64,000 bases of DNA from Siphonodentalium dalli (lineage: Eukaryota > Mollusca > Scaphopoda > Gadilida > Siphonodentaliidae), in contig CP136061.1 in NCBI GenBank assembly GCA_032622095.1, positions 57,305,301-57,369,300 on the forward strand, read 5' to 3'. Shown here one piece after another: positions 10,573 to 22,340 of the stretch. The notes under the pieces were generated by a model. That model was not told the DNA's origin, searched no databases, and was given only the letters and a program-made list of their open reading frames with translations. The position numbers and the translations under genes are program-made. The number at the start of each line of letters is the position of its first letter. The stretch's first letter is position 1.

Positions 10573-12225
10573 TTATCACACAGTCATTACATAATATACA
10601 TAAACACCACAGATATAACAATATAGTGACCCACTGGATACATGTACACCTGACCCGTGACCACGGATGACCATACATACATGATTCACAATACAGGCAC
10701 ACCGGGTATACTAAACATGACCCATAACCATATAGTCACTCCTTGTATACCAATTCATCTCACCATTGACCATAAGCCATCCCTTGTATGCCTACATGTA
10801 TACCTACACATGGTCAAATCAATCAATATATACATCAACACCACACCAGTGACCATAAAGTCACTCCGGGTATTCATATCAACCTCACCAATGGCCGTAT
10901 AGCCACTCGCTTCATACACATACCCTCACCAATGGCGCCTGGTATACTCCTTCACCTGACATATGGCCATATTATGCATATAGTCACACCGTCTGTACCT
11001 ATTCATAAAACATTCATACACGATCATGGTCAATCCTTGTATACATATTCACCTCAACATTGGCCATGTCACTCCCTGTATCTCTTATTTGTCACACCAT
11101 AGCCGCATAGTAACTCAAGAAATACTAATACACCCCAGCCATGTCAGTATAGTCACCCCATGTATGCATATGCACCTTATTCATGGCCATATAGCCACTC
11201 GCTGTATACACATATCCCTCGCCCATGACAATAAAGCAACATATGTGTATACTGTTATAACCTACACATGACCAAACCGTCACGAGTCACCAAACAGGAA
11301 TGCCAGGTATACTCATACGCCTGACACATGACCATTTAGTCACCCCTGTAATGATGTCCATTACATTTATGATCACACAGTCACTACTTGTATACCTACA
11401 TGTACTCATCTCACCATTGACCATACAGTACTCATCTCACCATTGACCATACAGTCACAACCTGAACACCTATTCGACACACAAAGTCATATAACCACTC
11501 GATATACATATTCAGCCCACCGTAGACCATAGATTCACTCCAATGGCCATTCAGCCAATCCAGATATACACACGACCACTCAAACAATCCATACTTGCAT
11601 ATACACCTCACACATGACAATTCAGCAATCCACTGTATAATCATACACGCCATCCATGATAATACATCTAATCCATATACACCCACCTATGATAATACAT
11701 CCACAATATATATAAATATCCATCCCACCCGTTACCACAAGGACACTCCCTATATACCCACACGCTCGATAATGTCCACCCAGCTTACTCCAGATATTCA
11801 TATTCAATCATGACCGTACAGTCATTCCATGTATACCTACACACATTACCCGTGACCATAAAATCCCACATTATTTATCCACACACCCCATCCATGATCA
11901 TACAGACAACACATGTACATCCCACCCACGACCTTACAGTCACTCCATATATACATAATCAACACATAGATGGCCATGTAGCTATATCCATACACCACAC
12001 CAATGCCCATACAGGCACACCTGGTGCAACCGTACTGGATATACACAATCATACACCATACAGTCACTCCATGCATACCGATTCAACTCACACCTGACCA
12101 TGACTTCTCCCTGTATGCCTAGATGCATCTTGCAATGGACAACCCACTCATAACCATATAGTCACTCATTGTATACCTATTCACATAAGTCATGACATAC
12201 AATAACTCATTGTATACCTAATCAC
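10573..12225 (-). repeat. Minisatellite, right half of the inverted-repeat loop
   Basis: The same kind of degenerate unit as at 9821-10460 but reversed: catgaccatacagtcactcc...tgtatacctattca recurs throughout. It is about 2.5 times longer than the left half, so copy number has changed independently on the two sides. Confidence 0.75.
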
Positions 12226-13222
12226 CTCCCTGGCTACGATCTTGGCATCCATGTTTTTAGCATAATGGACCAGAATAGTCAAATATTATGGTCCATCTCA
12301 GATCTGTCTCAAAGTTCTGCCCATTTCCTTTCAATAAATATGGCCAAAATCACAAAAGAGGTTCTCGGCAAAATTACAATAGTTTAAAATGAATTTGTCT
12401 TGCCCCATGCGGAACTGGGACAACCAGAATAGAACATGTAGTTGTCAGTTAATTAACTAACACGTATAATAACCAAGTGAGTCACATTTTGCTACCTTTT
12501 CGGATAATTAATGCGGAGAATGTTCGGGATATATGTAAAAAATTAATCATTTACAAATTTGGTTGCCATTTTGGAAGCCATCTTGAGCAATTTGGTCTAT
12601 AAACACCATAGTGAGACACATTTAAGATAGACCAAAACAATAAACTGCTTTCAATCCAAAGATAATTACGTTTTACCTGAGAAAATGGCCCAAACCTGAA
12701 AAGTGAATTTTTGCCAATATTTATGTCAAGTTTTTGAGAGAAAAGTCCAATATTTTTGACGATGTTAGTGGTGACAATAGTAACAATTAACCATGGTGCA
12801 TCAGACATGTTAGTATTCAATGTACAGAATGCAGAATAGCCAATTTTATACATCAACCACAACTTGTATGCGATTGCAGGACACGCTGGTGTAATATTTA
12901 CCATTTTCCATATTCTGGCGGCCATATTGGCAGCCATTTTGAGCCAAAGTAAGAATTTTGGTTCCAGTGATTTGGAATATTCATAGGTAATGATATGCCT
13001 CACTTACATTACAAAGTTCTGTTCATTTCTTGTTGAAATATGACTAGAATCCCAATTGCGATTTTTTGTGAAATTTTATACCGCATTCTGTAAAATCAAA
13101 TTTTTGAGGTATCGGAAGGGGCTAGGACCCCAATAATTCCATATTTAATTGCTCCAATGATCAGTTAATATACAAAATATATACACAAAATAAAGTTGCA
13201 TTACTCAACCAGATCCAAACAG
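12226..13222 (-). repeat. Right arm of the ~4.4-kb inverted repeat
   Basis: Reverse-complement partner of 8815-9820. Homology runs from the edge of the minisatellite (tccctggctacgat near 12228) out to about 13222. Beyond this the two flanks differ. No target-site duplication could be identified at the outer ends. Confidence 0.85.
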
Positions 13223-13549
13223 CTATATTGGCGGCCATCTTATGAAAATTTGGATATGTTTTGGCCCAAATGAAGCGTGGTCACCTCCCAACTATAATTG
13301 CATTGAGAAACTGTGAGAAGATGCGATTTTCACAAGAAAAGGATGGCATAAACCACCCAACCCAAACACCGAGATTTTCAAAAAGGTCAAGGTCAAATTC
13401 AAGGTCAAGGTAACCTCCAAAATCTTGAACCAGCCAGTTTAGTGATACTCACCAACCACTAAACAAACTCTGAAAGTTTGGCGCTTCTATCACAAAGTGA
13501 ACGATTTTGCAACTACGCCCCCCCCCCCCCACTAAATATGCTGCACCAG

Positions 13550-13714
13550 TATGGGACAATTGTACAGGTGAATGGAGTACACGCCTTGAAAGAAATTCAA
13601 TTTGAAGCAGCAAGGATTGTGTCAGGAGCCACGCGTAGCACTAGCAATAGCGACCTTTTATCTGAACTTTGGTGGGAAACATTAGCAGAAAGGAGAAAAA
13701 AATTTAAGGGTTGA
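13550..13714 (+). pseudogene. LINE reverse-transcriptase C-terminal remnant
   Basis: The peptide EIQFEAARIVSGATR...LLSELWWETLAERR is a well-known C-terminal block of Jockey/CR1-type LINE polymerases from invertebrates. The part just before it (WDNCTGEWSTRLE) lies in another frame, so a frameshift separates them near 13595. A 13-base C run lies just upstream at 13518-13530. Only about 55 residues survive. Confidence 0.7.
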
Positions 13715-14670
13715 TTTCGGTAAATTATGTAATTCACACCTATATATTTTTAAAACAGTCAAAGTCTTCATAATACATTATTGACTATTTTACCGACCAG
13801 AATGGGTTAAATATATTAGAAAGATATCATAGGACAAGACCATTCTACTTATTTCGGCATTTGAATGGAGTTTTAGGACAATTTCTCAAAACTTACAGTG
13901 TTTATACTATACCGATTCTAAAGTTTTAATTATATAAAACTGTGTTAAATATAATGTGTGTATCCGATTATATCAACATAATCGAATACAAGTCTCATAT
14001 TAGTGAGGTACATGTATGATCATCATATCTCTAAAAAATAGTACCAAACACGTGGTTTCGGGGGTCGCCATTTTTACAAACACGATGTCGATCGTTGCCA
14101 CGAGATTACACTCGTGACTTTCTATGGAAGACAGATCTATCAATCATACACATGTATCTGAAGCAGCGACACCAACACGTCCTTGTGATATTTCGTATGA
14201 GCGAAATAAATCAGTGATGTACCACGTCAATCGAAAAGCTTACTTTATAATACAAATATTAGATAATCCACAAAAGGAGTCTTTAAGGACTGACTCTTAT
14301 AAGTATATATTTACATAGCCCTAATACATGTATCTCTTCCGATTTCCCCATAGCGTTACGGTAGACACGCTCCCTTATTCAATGCGTTCATAAACCTATG
14401 AACGTAACGTGACGTCACTTCCAATGTCGTTCGGTTTATGAACACATTGGTCCCGGAAATCACCGGGGATTGTCGGACATTACCGACTGCTTGAGTATCT
14501 AGTCGGCCAATACGCCAAGGATTTGATAGCAAACAATGTGTAATCGAGGTTCGAAGGATCACGATTGGATGGCTAGTGACATCTAATCGCGAGCACGGGT
14601 GGCACGGGAATGTTCGATTGACTATCATAATGTTGGTTATCATATAATCCCATATCCCATAATATGTCAA
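13715..14670. other. No recognisable gene
   Basis: AT-rich sequence with short open frames on both strands but no domain, repeat or signal I can name. Confidence 0.4.
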
Positions 14671-14672
14671 AT

Positions 14673-14815
14673 ATAGCGAATTATCGAAATATGAAATACA
14701 ACGAAAAAGCGAAATATGAAAATACAGCGAAATAGTACGAAAAATCGAAATAGGAAAATACAACGAAATAGCGAAATAGGGCGAAATATAGAGCGAAATA
14801 TAGAAAGAGGAAATT
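14673..14815 (+). repeat. Degenerate (gcgaaatat)n short tandem repeat
   Basis: About a dozen imperfect copies of a 9-14-base word gcgaaata(t/g). Minus-strand open frames rich in Phe, Tyr and Ser across it are translations of this repeat. Confidence 0.75.
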
Positions 14816-14924
14816 ATTTCTATAAACGAAATAACGGAGATATTTGAAAAAGTGTTTTTGACGAAATAACGGACATATTTGGAGAAGTGTTTTAAAGAGC
14901 GTAAGTATATAAATATAAATAATA

Positions 14925-15062
14925 AACGGCGGATTCAACGTGGTCATGGGTTTTGACCGCGATAAAAAATCAGCAAACTCCGCATGAACCCCATCGGGGT
15001 TCATGCAGTTTGCTGAATGTTTCTCGCGATCAAAATCCCATGACCACATTGAAACCGCCGTT
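14925..15062. repeat. 138-bp near-perfect palindrome (hairpin-type MITE)
   Basis: The two halves are reverse complements over almost the full length. Outer ends are aacggcgg and ccgccgtt; the centre is catgaaccccatcggggttcatg-like at about 14983-15005. There is essentially no loop. Mismatches occur in the middle of the arms (gattttttatcgcg versus cgcgatca). It could be a small foldback transposon; no clear target-site duplication. Confidence 0.8.
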
Positions 15063-15228
15063 CATTTCTTATATAAATTCATTAAGATCATGTGGTAATT
15101 TCGCAATTGAGGTGTGGAATTCTATGAAAAAATTGTATATCATACCGGTACATTAAGTATGAATCAGGCAGCAATTATATTAGTGTGAGCCTTTTATTCG
15201 CAATGTGCATGACGCAATCTCACCATAC

Positions 15229-15560
15229 GCGCCCATTTAAACAATGTAACCAGGGCTTCAGACCTCCAGTTACAACAACAACATAAACAATGTGATTTAA
15301 CGCCGTTTTCTTCTGCATGCTTCGTATTGTGTTGAAAAAAAATGTTGAAAACGAAATATTACTTATAAACTAAACTTAACATATCTCATTTTATGCGCAT
15401 ATTTAAACAATGTATTCAGGGTGCCAGACCTCCAGTTACAACAACAACATGAAACAAATGTGATTTACCACATGCAGTGTTCTAGCTCCTTCGTTCTGTT
15501 GAAAAAAATGTTGAAATATACGAAATATTACATGTATATAAAGTAAACCTAAAAATATCT
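15229..15560 (+). repeat. Two tandem copies of a ~166-bp repeat
   Basis: Copies start near 15229 and 15395. They share atttaaacaatgta, the block cagacctccagttacaacaa and tgttgaaaaaaatgttgaaa...cgaaatatta, and differ by small indels. No coding signal. Confidence 0.75.
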
Positions 15561-15934
15561 AATAAGATAGTATTGTTATTAACATATTTTTTTATTATTA
15601 TTATTATTTTATTTGTTTTTTATTTGAATAAACATACATCAATGAAGGAATGAAAATATAAACAGAGGTACACATAATTATATATCAAGTGACATTCTTC
15701 CAATTCGCTCACATCTCGCGCACTTCATTTACACGTCTTTCGTAAACCATATGCACTCCCAGTGACTGACATGAAAATTGGAATAAATCGAATATATGTT
15801 CATTTGTATATATTAATTCAGATTTTATATCCTTGAACTTTGTTCCTGTGTACGGCGTTTCGGTACGACATCTAACCATATACGGCATTGTGATATTGGC
15901 GGGGGGATCGTATTTCGGGTATATTAACTAATTG

Positions 15935-16560
15935 AGTTTTCGAATTGGTGAAGAGATAATTTCCAGGACACCCAAGTTGATTGGTGTTGACTCGTGTGTA
16001 CATGTTATACATGTAAAGCCTTTTCTAAAAGGAACCAGTTTTTCGAAAATTCTTCTTGTTTCGATTGGCATCGTGCGGTATACTTCTCACATTGGTATCT
16101 ATAATTCAACTCTTTGAGGAAAACATTTAGCGATAAGTTAATTGGCTTGAATTTAGTCCTGTATATGTATTGTTTAATTAGGAGCCACAGCATGTTAGTT
16201 GTAAAGTTTGGATCCGTTGGTGAAGAGCAGAGAATCTTTGTCATTTGTTGGGGACAGAGATCAATGCTGTTAATTTTACCCCATTCGCTGAGTTCCTTTA
16301 TGAATTCCTGAACGTGCGCACAATTCCAAAATATGTGGGAGATGTCTTCTGTCTCGCTTTTACATCTGTCACATTTATCATCTTGTCGTAAATTGGACAT
16401 TTTGAGAAACTTATTAGTTGATAATATTCGTGAATTTATTCGGAATTGTAGCCATTGCAGCTTTGTGTCCGGCGTCGTGAGAAAGGGAAGTTTATCCAGT
16501 TTACACCAATTTTCGTGGTGATCCGAAAATGCTTGGATAAGTCACTATACAATTCATGGA
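15935..16560 (-). pseudogene. L1/Tx1-like LINE, C-terminal zinc-binding domain
   Basis: Reading leftward from 16560: a KLDKLPFL..TPDTKLQWLQF stretch, RINSRILSTNKFL, then CDRCKSETEDISHIFWNC. This is the conserved C-terminal domain of L1/Tx1-clade ORF2 proteins (a Cys-Cys-His-Cys cluster after an 'ILsTNkfL' helix). The 131-residue frame 16400-16005 carries the zinc cluster and stays open to the end. It appears to be the missing tail of the RT remnant at 20280-22340, displaced by an insertion. Confidence 0.75.
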
Positions 16561-16564
16561 CATC

Positions 16565-17045
16565 TACAATGCTATATTATTACTATAGCTATACATATAC
16601 AAATATCCCTAAATGGGCACACTACAATTGTGTATATACCACCACGAGTATACGCTCGGGTCATAAACTAATAATGCTGTATTATTCTTATAGCTAACGA
16701 TACACGTTAGATATACACATGATATTTCAAGGACCCGCTTATCAACGGATTTGCGCCAGCCTTGGTGTTAGGATTGACTAATTGAATAAACTATACCGAA
16801 ACGAAAGTTTCCAGTAACAATGCTATATTATTGATATAGCTATACATATAAAAATACCCCACTTAACGGGCGCACTAAAATTGTGCATATGACACCACGA
16901 GTACACGCTCGGGTCACAAACTAACAATGGTATATTATAGCTAATGATACACGCTAAATATACAGCTATATTATCACTATAGCTATACACATTAATATCC
17001 CAAATTAATGGGTGCACCTAGATGTGCAGATGATGTCTGGACAAT
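16565..17045 (+). repeat. Tandem ~250-bp repeat, two copies and a partial third
   Basis: Blocks holding tatagctatacatata, then a gggc(a/g)cacta word, then acgctcgggtca(t/c)aaact start near 16568 and 16820, with a partial third copy near 16965-17045. AT-rich and non-coding. It lies at the left edge of the DNA that splits the L1/Tx1-like LINE. Confidence 0.65.
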
Positions 17046-17329
17046 ACGCATGAATTAATTCTCATCCATTAGCGATGCATGTGCTATATAGAACCCACTG
17101 TTACCTATAAAGAATGATAAATTCGTAATTGGTATCATGTTCTGGCATGCTAACAAGTCTAAGCAAGAACCTATGGCCCACTAGTTCATTTGGACAATCC
17201 AATTTGATTCTATGCTCTATCTTGTCTGGATTTGCACACATGCTGGGCCTACTGGCATTTACCATTATTTCAACCCATATCTTTGGGATGAGTGGTGGTT
17301 GTTACGCTCTATTTCGCTAACATGGAATT

Positions 17330-17625
17330 AACATACAGATTGCATATAATATGCAAATTTAAACTGGAATCCGATGTATTCCACCAAGAATATGACATAT
17401 ATATTGCATGTAATATGCAGACTGCATAAAATATGCAACTTCTCCTGAACGGAACTGATATATGACAAGCCATCGGAGCTCGCATGAAATTGAACCATGA
17501 ATATGACACCTATATCGCATGCAATATGCATACTGCATAAATATGCAACTTCTCCTGAATGGAACTGCTATATGCCAAGCCATTGGAGCTCGCATAGAAT
17601 ATGGCATATATATTGCACGCAATGT
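17330..17625 (+). repeat. Tandem ~115-bp repeat, about 2.5 copies
   Basis: Units contain tgcataaaatatgcaacttc, then cctgaa(c/t)ggaactg(a/c)tatatg and ccat(c/t)ggagctcgcat, at about 17420 and 17534, with partial units on both sides. Minus-strand frames across it are repeat translations. Confidence 0.7.
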
Positions 17626-17899
17626 GCAGAATAATAGTGCACGTGAAGTGACACCCAATTGGAATCTTATGTATTCCGTGTATACATGTACACCAAGTCT
17701 TGACTTTCGACGTACCCGAAAATTGGGTGAAATAACCCGAAGAAGTCAAATAATACCTAAATAAATGTTTTGGCATTATTTAAACTTCGCCAAACTTCGA
17801 AATCCAAAACCTTGGACAGAGGCTAGATTGAAAACATATGTGCCAATTAATGGTAATCAATTCATTCTTGACGCTACAGTCAGAAATATGTCAGACTAA

Positions 17900-19579
17900 A
17901 GGTTGTTCCACACCGGGCGCGAGCGAGCGATTATAAGGGCCGTTTTCTAACGTCCGTAGCAGTTCAAAGCGCGCGATTGTTATGTTCACACCGCAAGCGA
18001 CCGACTCGCTGACCACGAGGTGATTATAGCAGTGATTTTATGCTTCGTCGAATTGTCGCTTTGTTGCAAACCAGCGAGATAATTGGACGGCTCTCAAATA
18101 GGTGTTTATACGACCGTTATTTTTCTATTTGATGACGGCACACTGATTTGTCGCCGCGATAATGGAGGACTTTAGCGAGAGGCTATAATAATCGAAGTAC
18201 AACGCATGTGTGTCTGTATGGCACATGTGTGTCTGTATGACTGTGTGTGTATGTATGACTGTATGTATGTATGTATGCATGTATGCCGTGTGTGTCTGTA
18301 TGACTGTATGTCTCTATGACCAAATAATTAAACCATTTATTTTTGTTATTTTTCGTGACTGAAATTCCACCTTAGATTACTATATTCAGTTTATTCCTTG
18401 TAAAGAACTAAAATCATGGACCGTATAATCTGCTCCATTGGCTGGTGAATTATATTTTGGTATAATCAGGGGAAATGATAAAGAATATAACGAGGCTAGT
18501 TCATTCCAAAAGACGTTGTGGTAAACATGAGACAATGCATTCATCAACTAATAATAATCGCGTATTACCGGGTGGGAGCACTATTATAACTGATGTGTAG
18601 AAACGATTACACATCAAATGTGTAAACCCGGTTACTACACATAGCAAATTGTAGTTTTACATACAAATACATTGACCAAGTGCCGCTCTACACATAATGT
18701 GTACATTTTATTACACACACTTGTGTAAGAATGTAGATCGTGCGCATTGCGTGCCTTCAGTTTCATAGTCTGCTACATGACGACGATATTGTTTGAGTAT
18801 ATGTTTTGGAATACAATTTACTACTGTCTCAATACCCATGTAATTTTGAGTGACGAGAATAAACAAATTGTAGACAAGGAATATAAGTTCATAATTCCGA
18901 CTTGTGAGTATTGTACTAATGATATATGAGGATATATTTGTTAAAACTTTCATGAAGAATACTGCTCTTACTCTTGTTTATATGATTGCTGTAATACGTT
19001 AATACTAATCACGTGCAACCACGCCACGACCATGGTTTGTTCATTTAAAACGAAAACTCACACATGACAGAGCAAAATATTACGTACCATTGTACGCCAT
19101 GAAAGTTTTAACATATAAATCTCCATTTGCCATGAATACTATATATCCACAGTTCGGAATACTGAACTGTACATTCTTGTCTACGATATATATGTGTAAG
19201 AATTTACACAACATGTGTAAGGCATAGGTGTTGATTTTATGCACACCAGTGTGTATACATGCATGTGTATATATTGACCCATTTATTGTGTAAAATATGT
19301 TTAAGATAAAAAATGAATAATGGTTGTGTAGCAGGGCTACACGTTGTTTGTAGAAACCCTACACATTAGTCATAAGTGTGTGGGGTGGGGGTGTCCCCCA
19401 TGCAGCCACCTGACTCCCCTGAAATTAGCGTACACACAGAATAATAACCTGACTATCGCGCGCGACGAAACGTTTCAGTCGCTTGCGGTGTGGACATAAA
19501 AATCGCGCGCTTTGAACTGCTACGGACGTTAGAAAACGGCCGTTATAATCGCTCGCTCGCGCCCGGTGTGGAACAACCT
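17900..19579. mobile_element. Non-autonomous DNA transposon, Harbinger-like, 1,680 bp
   Basis: Long terminal inverted repeats of roughly 100 bp: the left end starts AGGTTGTTCCACACCGGGCG and the right end is its reverse complement, ending at 19579. Homology continues inward through a conserved block holding acgtccgtagcagttcaaag. TAA flanks both sides (17897-17899 and 19580-19582), fitting the three-base TWA target duplication of PIF/Harbinger elements. No transposase frame is present. The interior holds a microsatellite and many tgtgta/tacaca words. The superfamily rests on the TSD only. Confidence 0.7.
18204..18316 (+). repeat. (TGTA/TGTG/TCTG)n microsatellite
   Basis: Mixed tetranucleotide run (tgtgtctgtatg, atgtatgtatg) inside the DNA transposon. 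Confidence 0.8.
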
Positions 19580-19878
19580 TAAGATAAACGGCGAGTCAAG
19601 TACGACACCAACAAAGTGATTCATTTCTTATCCCAACATCAGTGGTATCAATTTCACACCACAGATGTGGCATATATCGTCACGTTACCCAACCAACTTA
19701 TGTTAGCTGGACTAAACTGGGCACTAAAGCCATTGGACACGCCTTAAAGCGTGATTGACTGCTGATCTGCCACGTGCTGGCTATATACTACACAACTCAA
19801 AATATCGGAATTTTTATCTTATAGCGACCAGGCAGTCTTCAGAGCGGCAGTGTACGCGGACAGTTTGAAACTACAAAC

Positions 19879-20078
19879 CATCCAACCTACCACAAACGGG
19901 GCAAAGACGAATATGGAATCCTATGAATTCCTGATATACAGAATGATTGCATGATACGTGCAAATCCAACATGCCACAAACGTGGCAAAGACTAATATTG
20001 AATCCTATGCATTCCGAAGATACAGACTGATTGCATGAAATTTGCAAATCCAACGATTCCACACAACGTGGCACAAAC
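19879..20078 (+). repeat. Tandem ~95-bp repeat, about two copies
   Basis: Two copies of a unit with caaatccaac, ccacaaacg(g/t)ggcaaagac, then aatcctatg(a/c)attcc and a(c)agaatgattgcatga-like words. The copies start near 19879 and 19965, and a third is cut short near 20078. Non-coding. Confidence 0.65.
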
Positions 20079-20279
20079 TATATACACATGTAATACATGT
20101 TAACAGACATATAAAATGTCGACTTATCTAATTAAATCGCCTGTCCCTGACGAGTAGTCGGCGAATAAAAATAGACACGGAACACTAGCTTAAAGTGACT
20201 GTCCAAATTCATAGCATAGTGTCGGGCACCTCGTTACATAACGCTACCTCCAGTCAATGGCTTACGGTTGGGTATACAT

Positions 20280-22340
20280 ACACCATTTTATATACAAATT
20301 TTGTCGGGAAATAACACTTGCCATTTTCTGTGTGCTACAGTAGAAGTTGGAATGTCGATTAAAATTTTATAAAAGTCTTGTCCTCCTCGACAGTTTTTAA
20401 GCAATTTAATGAAATTATTTGGTAAAAGGGGGGTGACTATTCGAGTTATAGGCTGTTCAAATTTTTTTGCAAATAATTTTATTTGGTGTTGGATGTTATT
20501 AAGAGTTTGTGTGAATGTTATAGACCCTTAGTAAATCGTCTCGTGTAAGAAAACAACCATTATTGTCCAGCATATCATTTAAAAAGATAACTCCCTTTTC
20601 TCGCCAGGAGGTGAAATTTATTACTTTTTCCGTACTGCTTTATATTTGGGTTATTCCATAACGTACATGCTGATATTTGGCGATTGTTTCTATCTTTCTC
20701 TAGAAATCTTGTAAATGCCATCAGGACATCATGCCAAAAAAGATTGGTTAATTTCTTTGCCTGTATTTCTATGTAAGGATAGTCATAAGTAAGGAACATA
20801 GGGTCATCAAATAAAGGTATATCTATTAATGGAGTCCACTTGGCACTTTTTGTCACCAGGCGCCTAACCCAAGTTATTTTCATGGACATCATAAAATGGT
20901 TTACATCAACCATTTTTAATCGCCATTATAATCCTGACAAATAAATTTGCGTTTGACTCTATCACGCTTCGAATTCCAAAGAAAATTAAAGAGCGATGTG
21001 TCAAGATTTTTCATAAAACATTTCCGGGATTTGGGAGAGCTACAAAAAGGTGTGTTAATTTTGGGAGTATTAGTGATTTTATCACAGTTATTCGACCAAT
21101 GGGTGTAAGTAACCGGTGTTTCCATATTTCTATTAAACGTTTGACTTCAGCAAGTTTTCTATCATAATTTATATTCATTTTCTCAAGGTTGGTATCAAAG
21201 TGTATTCCAAGGAGATTGAAAGTACTATCAAATTTTAGTCCAAGGTCTGGGCACATAATATATGTACGTTCCGTGTAAGATCCAATCCATGACGCCTGAC
21301 ACTTTCTGGGGGTAATTTTCAGGCCTGAATAATCTGCAAATAAGTTTTAAACAGTATATACTTCCCTAAGACTTTCTTCACTACCGTCTAAGAAGAGCGT
21401 CGTGTCGTCTGCATACTGTGTAATTTTGTCTTCTAAATTGCCGAGGTTGATACCTTTAATGCGGTCATTAGTTTTATCTTAATAGCTAAGATTTCCGCGC
21501 ATATAAAAAAAAATACGGCGAGACTGGGTCACCCTGTCGACAGCCACGATGTAGTTTGAAACTCTGAGATATATGTCCATTTATTAAAATAGATGAGTTG
21601 ATATTTGTAAAAAATATAGAAATCTACCTTTTCATGTCTTCGCCAAAATTAAAAAGGTTAAGGCATTTATGTATAAATTTCCATGATACTGAATCAAAGG
21701 CCTTTTCAAAGTCTAGGAGGAGCAGTAGTCCAGGTTTAGCAGCCAATTCTGTCTTGTGAATAAGATCATAGGTAAGTCTAGTATTGTCTCCAATGTAGCG
21801 ATCTTTTAAGAATCCCGTTTGGTCCTCACTTATTATATCTGGTAGGACACGTTTTAATCTTTCAGCTATACACGAAGAAGCTAATTTATAAGATATATTC
21901 AAGAGTGAAATTGGTCGCCAGTTTTTCAGATGATGTCTTTTTGTCTTTTTTGGGAATCAGAGTAATAAATCCATGTTTCTGCGTGCATGATTGAAAATTC
22001 CCCTTTATCAAAAGCTTCATTGAGTGATTCACATAGAATTTGGCCTAAGTCAATCCAGAAAAATTTCCAAAACTCATATGGGTATCCATCTAGTCCGCTG
22101 CATTTATCATTTTGTGATCGTTTCAATGCACGCGTCAGTTCAGTTAGAGTTATTGCCCCTTCTATACTGTTAGCAGTGTCGTGTGACAATACTGTACTGT
22201 CTTTTTCAAGAATAGAATGAATATCAGATTTGTTTGTATTTTTTAATGCACACAAATTTTCGTAAAAACTTCTAGCTTCGTGCATTATGTCTGATTGATT
22301 GTCAATGTTTTCCCGGTGGAGTCGGTGAGGTTGCATATTA
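20280..22340 (-). pseudogene. L1/Tx1-like LINE reverse transcriptase, broken
   Basis: Reading leftward: an FYENL linker and SGLDGYPYEFWKFFW (22336-21926), then the RT core with ISYKLASSCIAERLKRVLP, ISEDQTGFLKDRYIGDNTR and LDFEKAFDSVSW (21902-21624). The catalytic YADD lies near 21405-21418. A long post-RT region follows: GRITVIKSLILPKLTHLF, then the FLW..KRDRVKR..ICQDYNGD block, a LWNNP region and further L1-type sequence to about 20280. These are the hallmarks of the L1/Tx1 clade. Several frame changes and stops (e.g. between 21926 and 21902, and after the YADD box) make it inactive. No ORF1 or endonuclease upstream of 22340, so it is 5' truncated. Its C-terminal zinc domain lies at 15935-16560. 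Confidence 0.8.

Noticed and set aside
9739-12097. Numerous 60-100-codon frames
   Set aside because: They follow the degenerate minisatellite in the loop of the inverted repeat and occur on both strands equally.
16823-17776. Several minus-strand frames with Cys-rich, membrane-like look
   Set aside because: Translations of the local ~115-bp and ~250-bp tandem repeats.
17897-19582. PiggyBac (TTAA) or hAT assignment for the 1,680-bp transposon
   Set aside because: Flanks give TAA on both sides and no TTAA or 8-bp duplication; Harbinger fits better.
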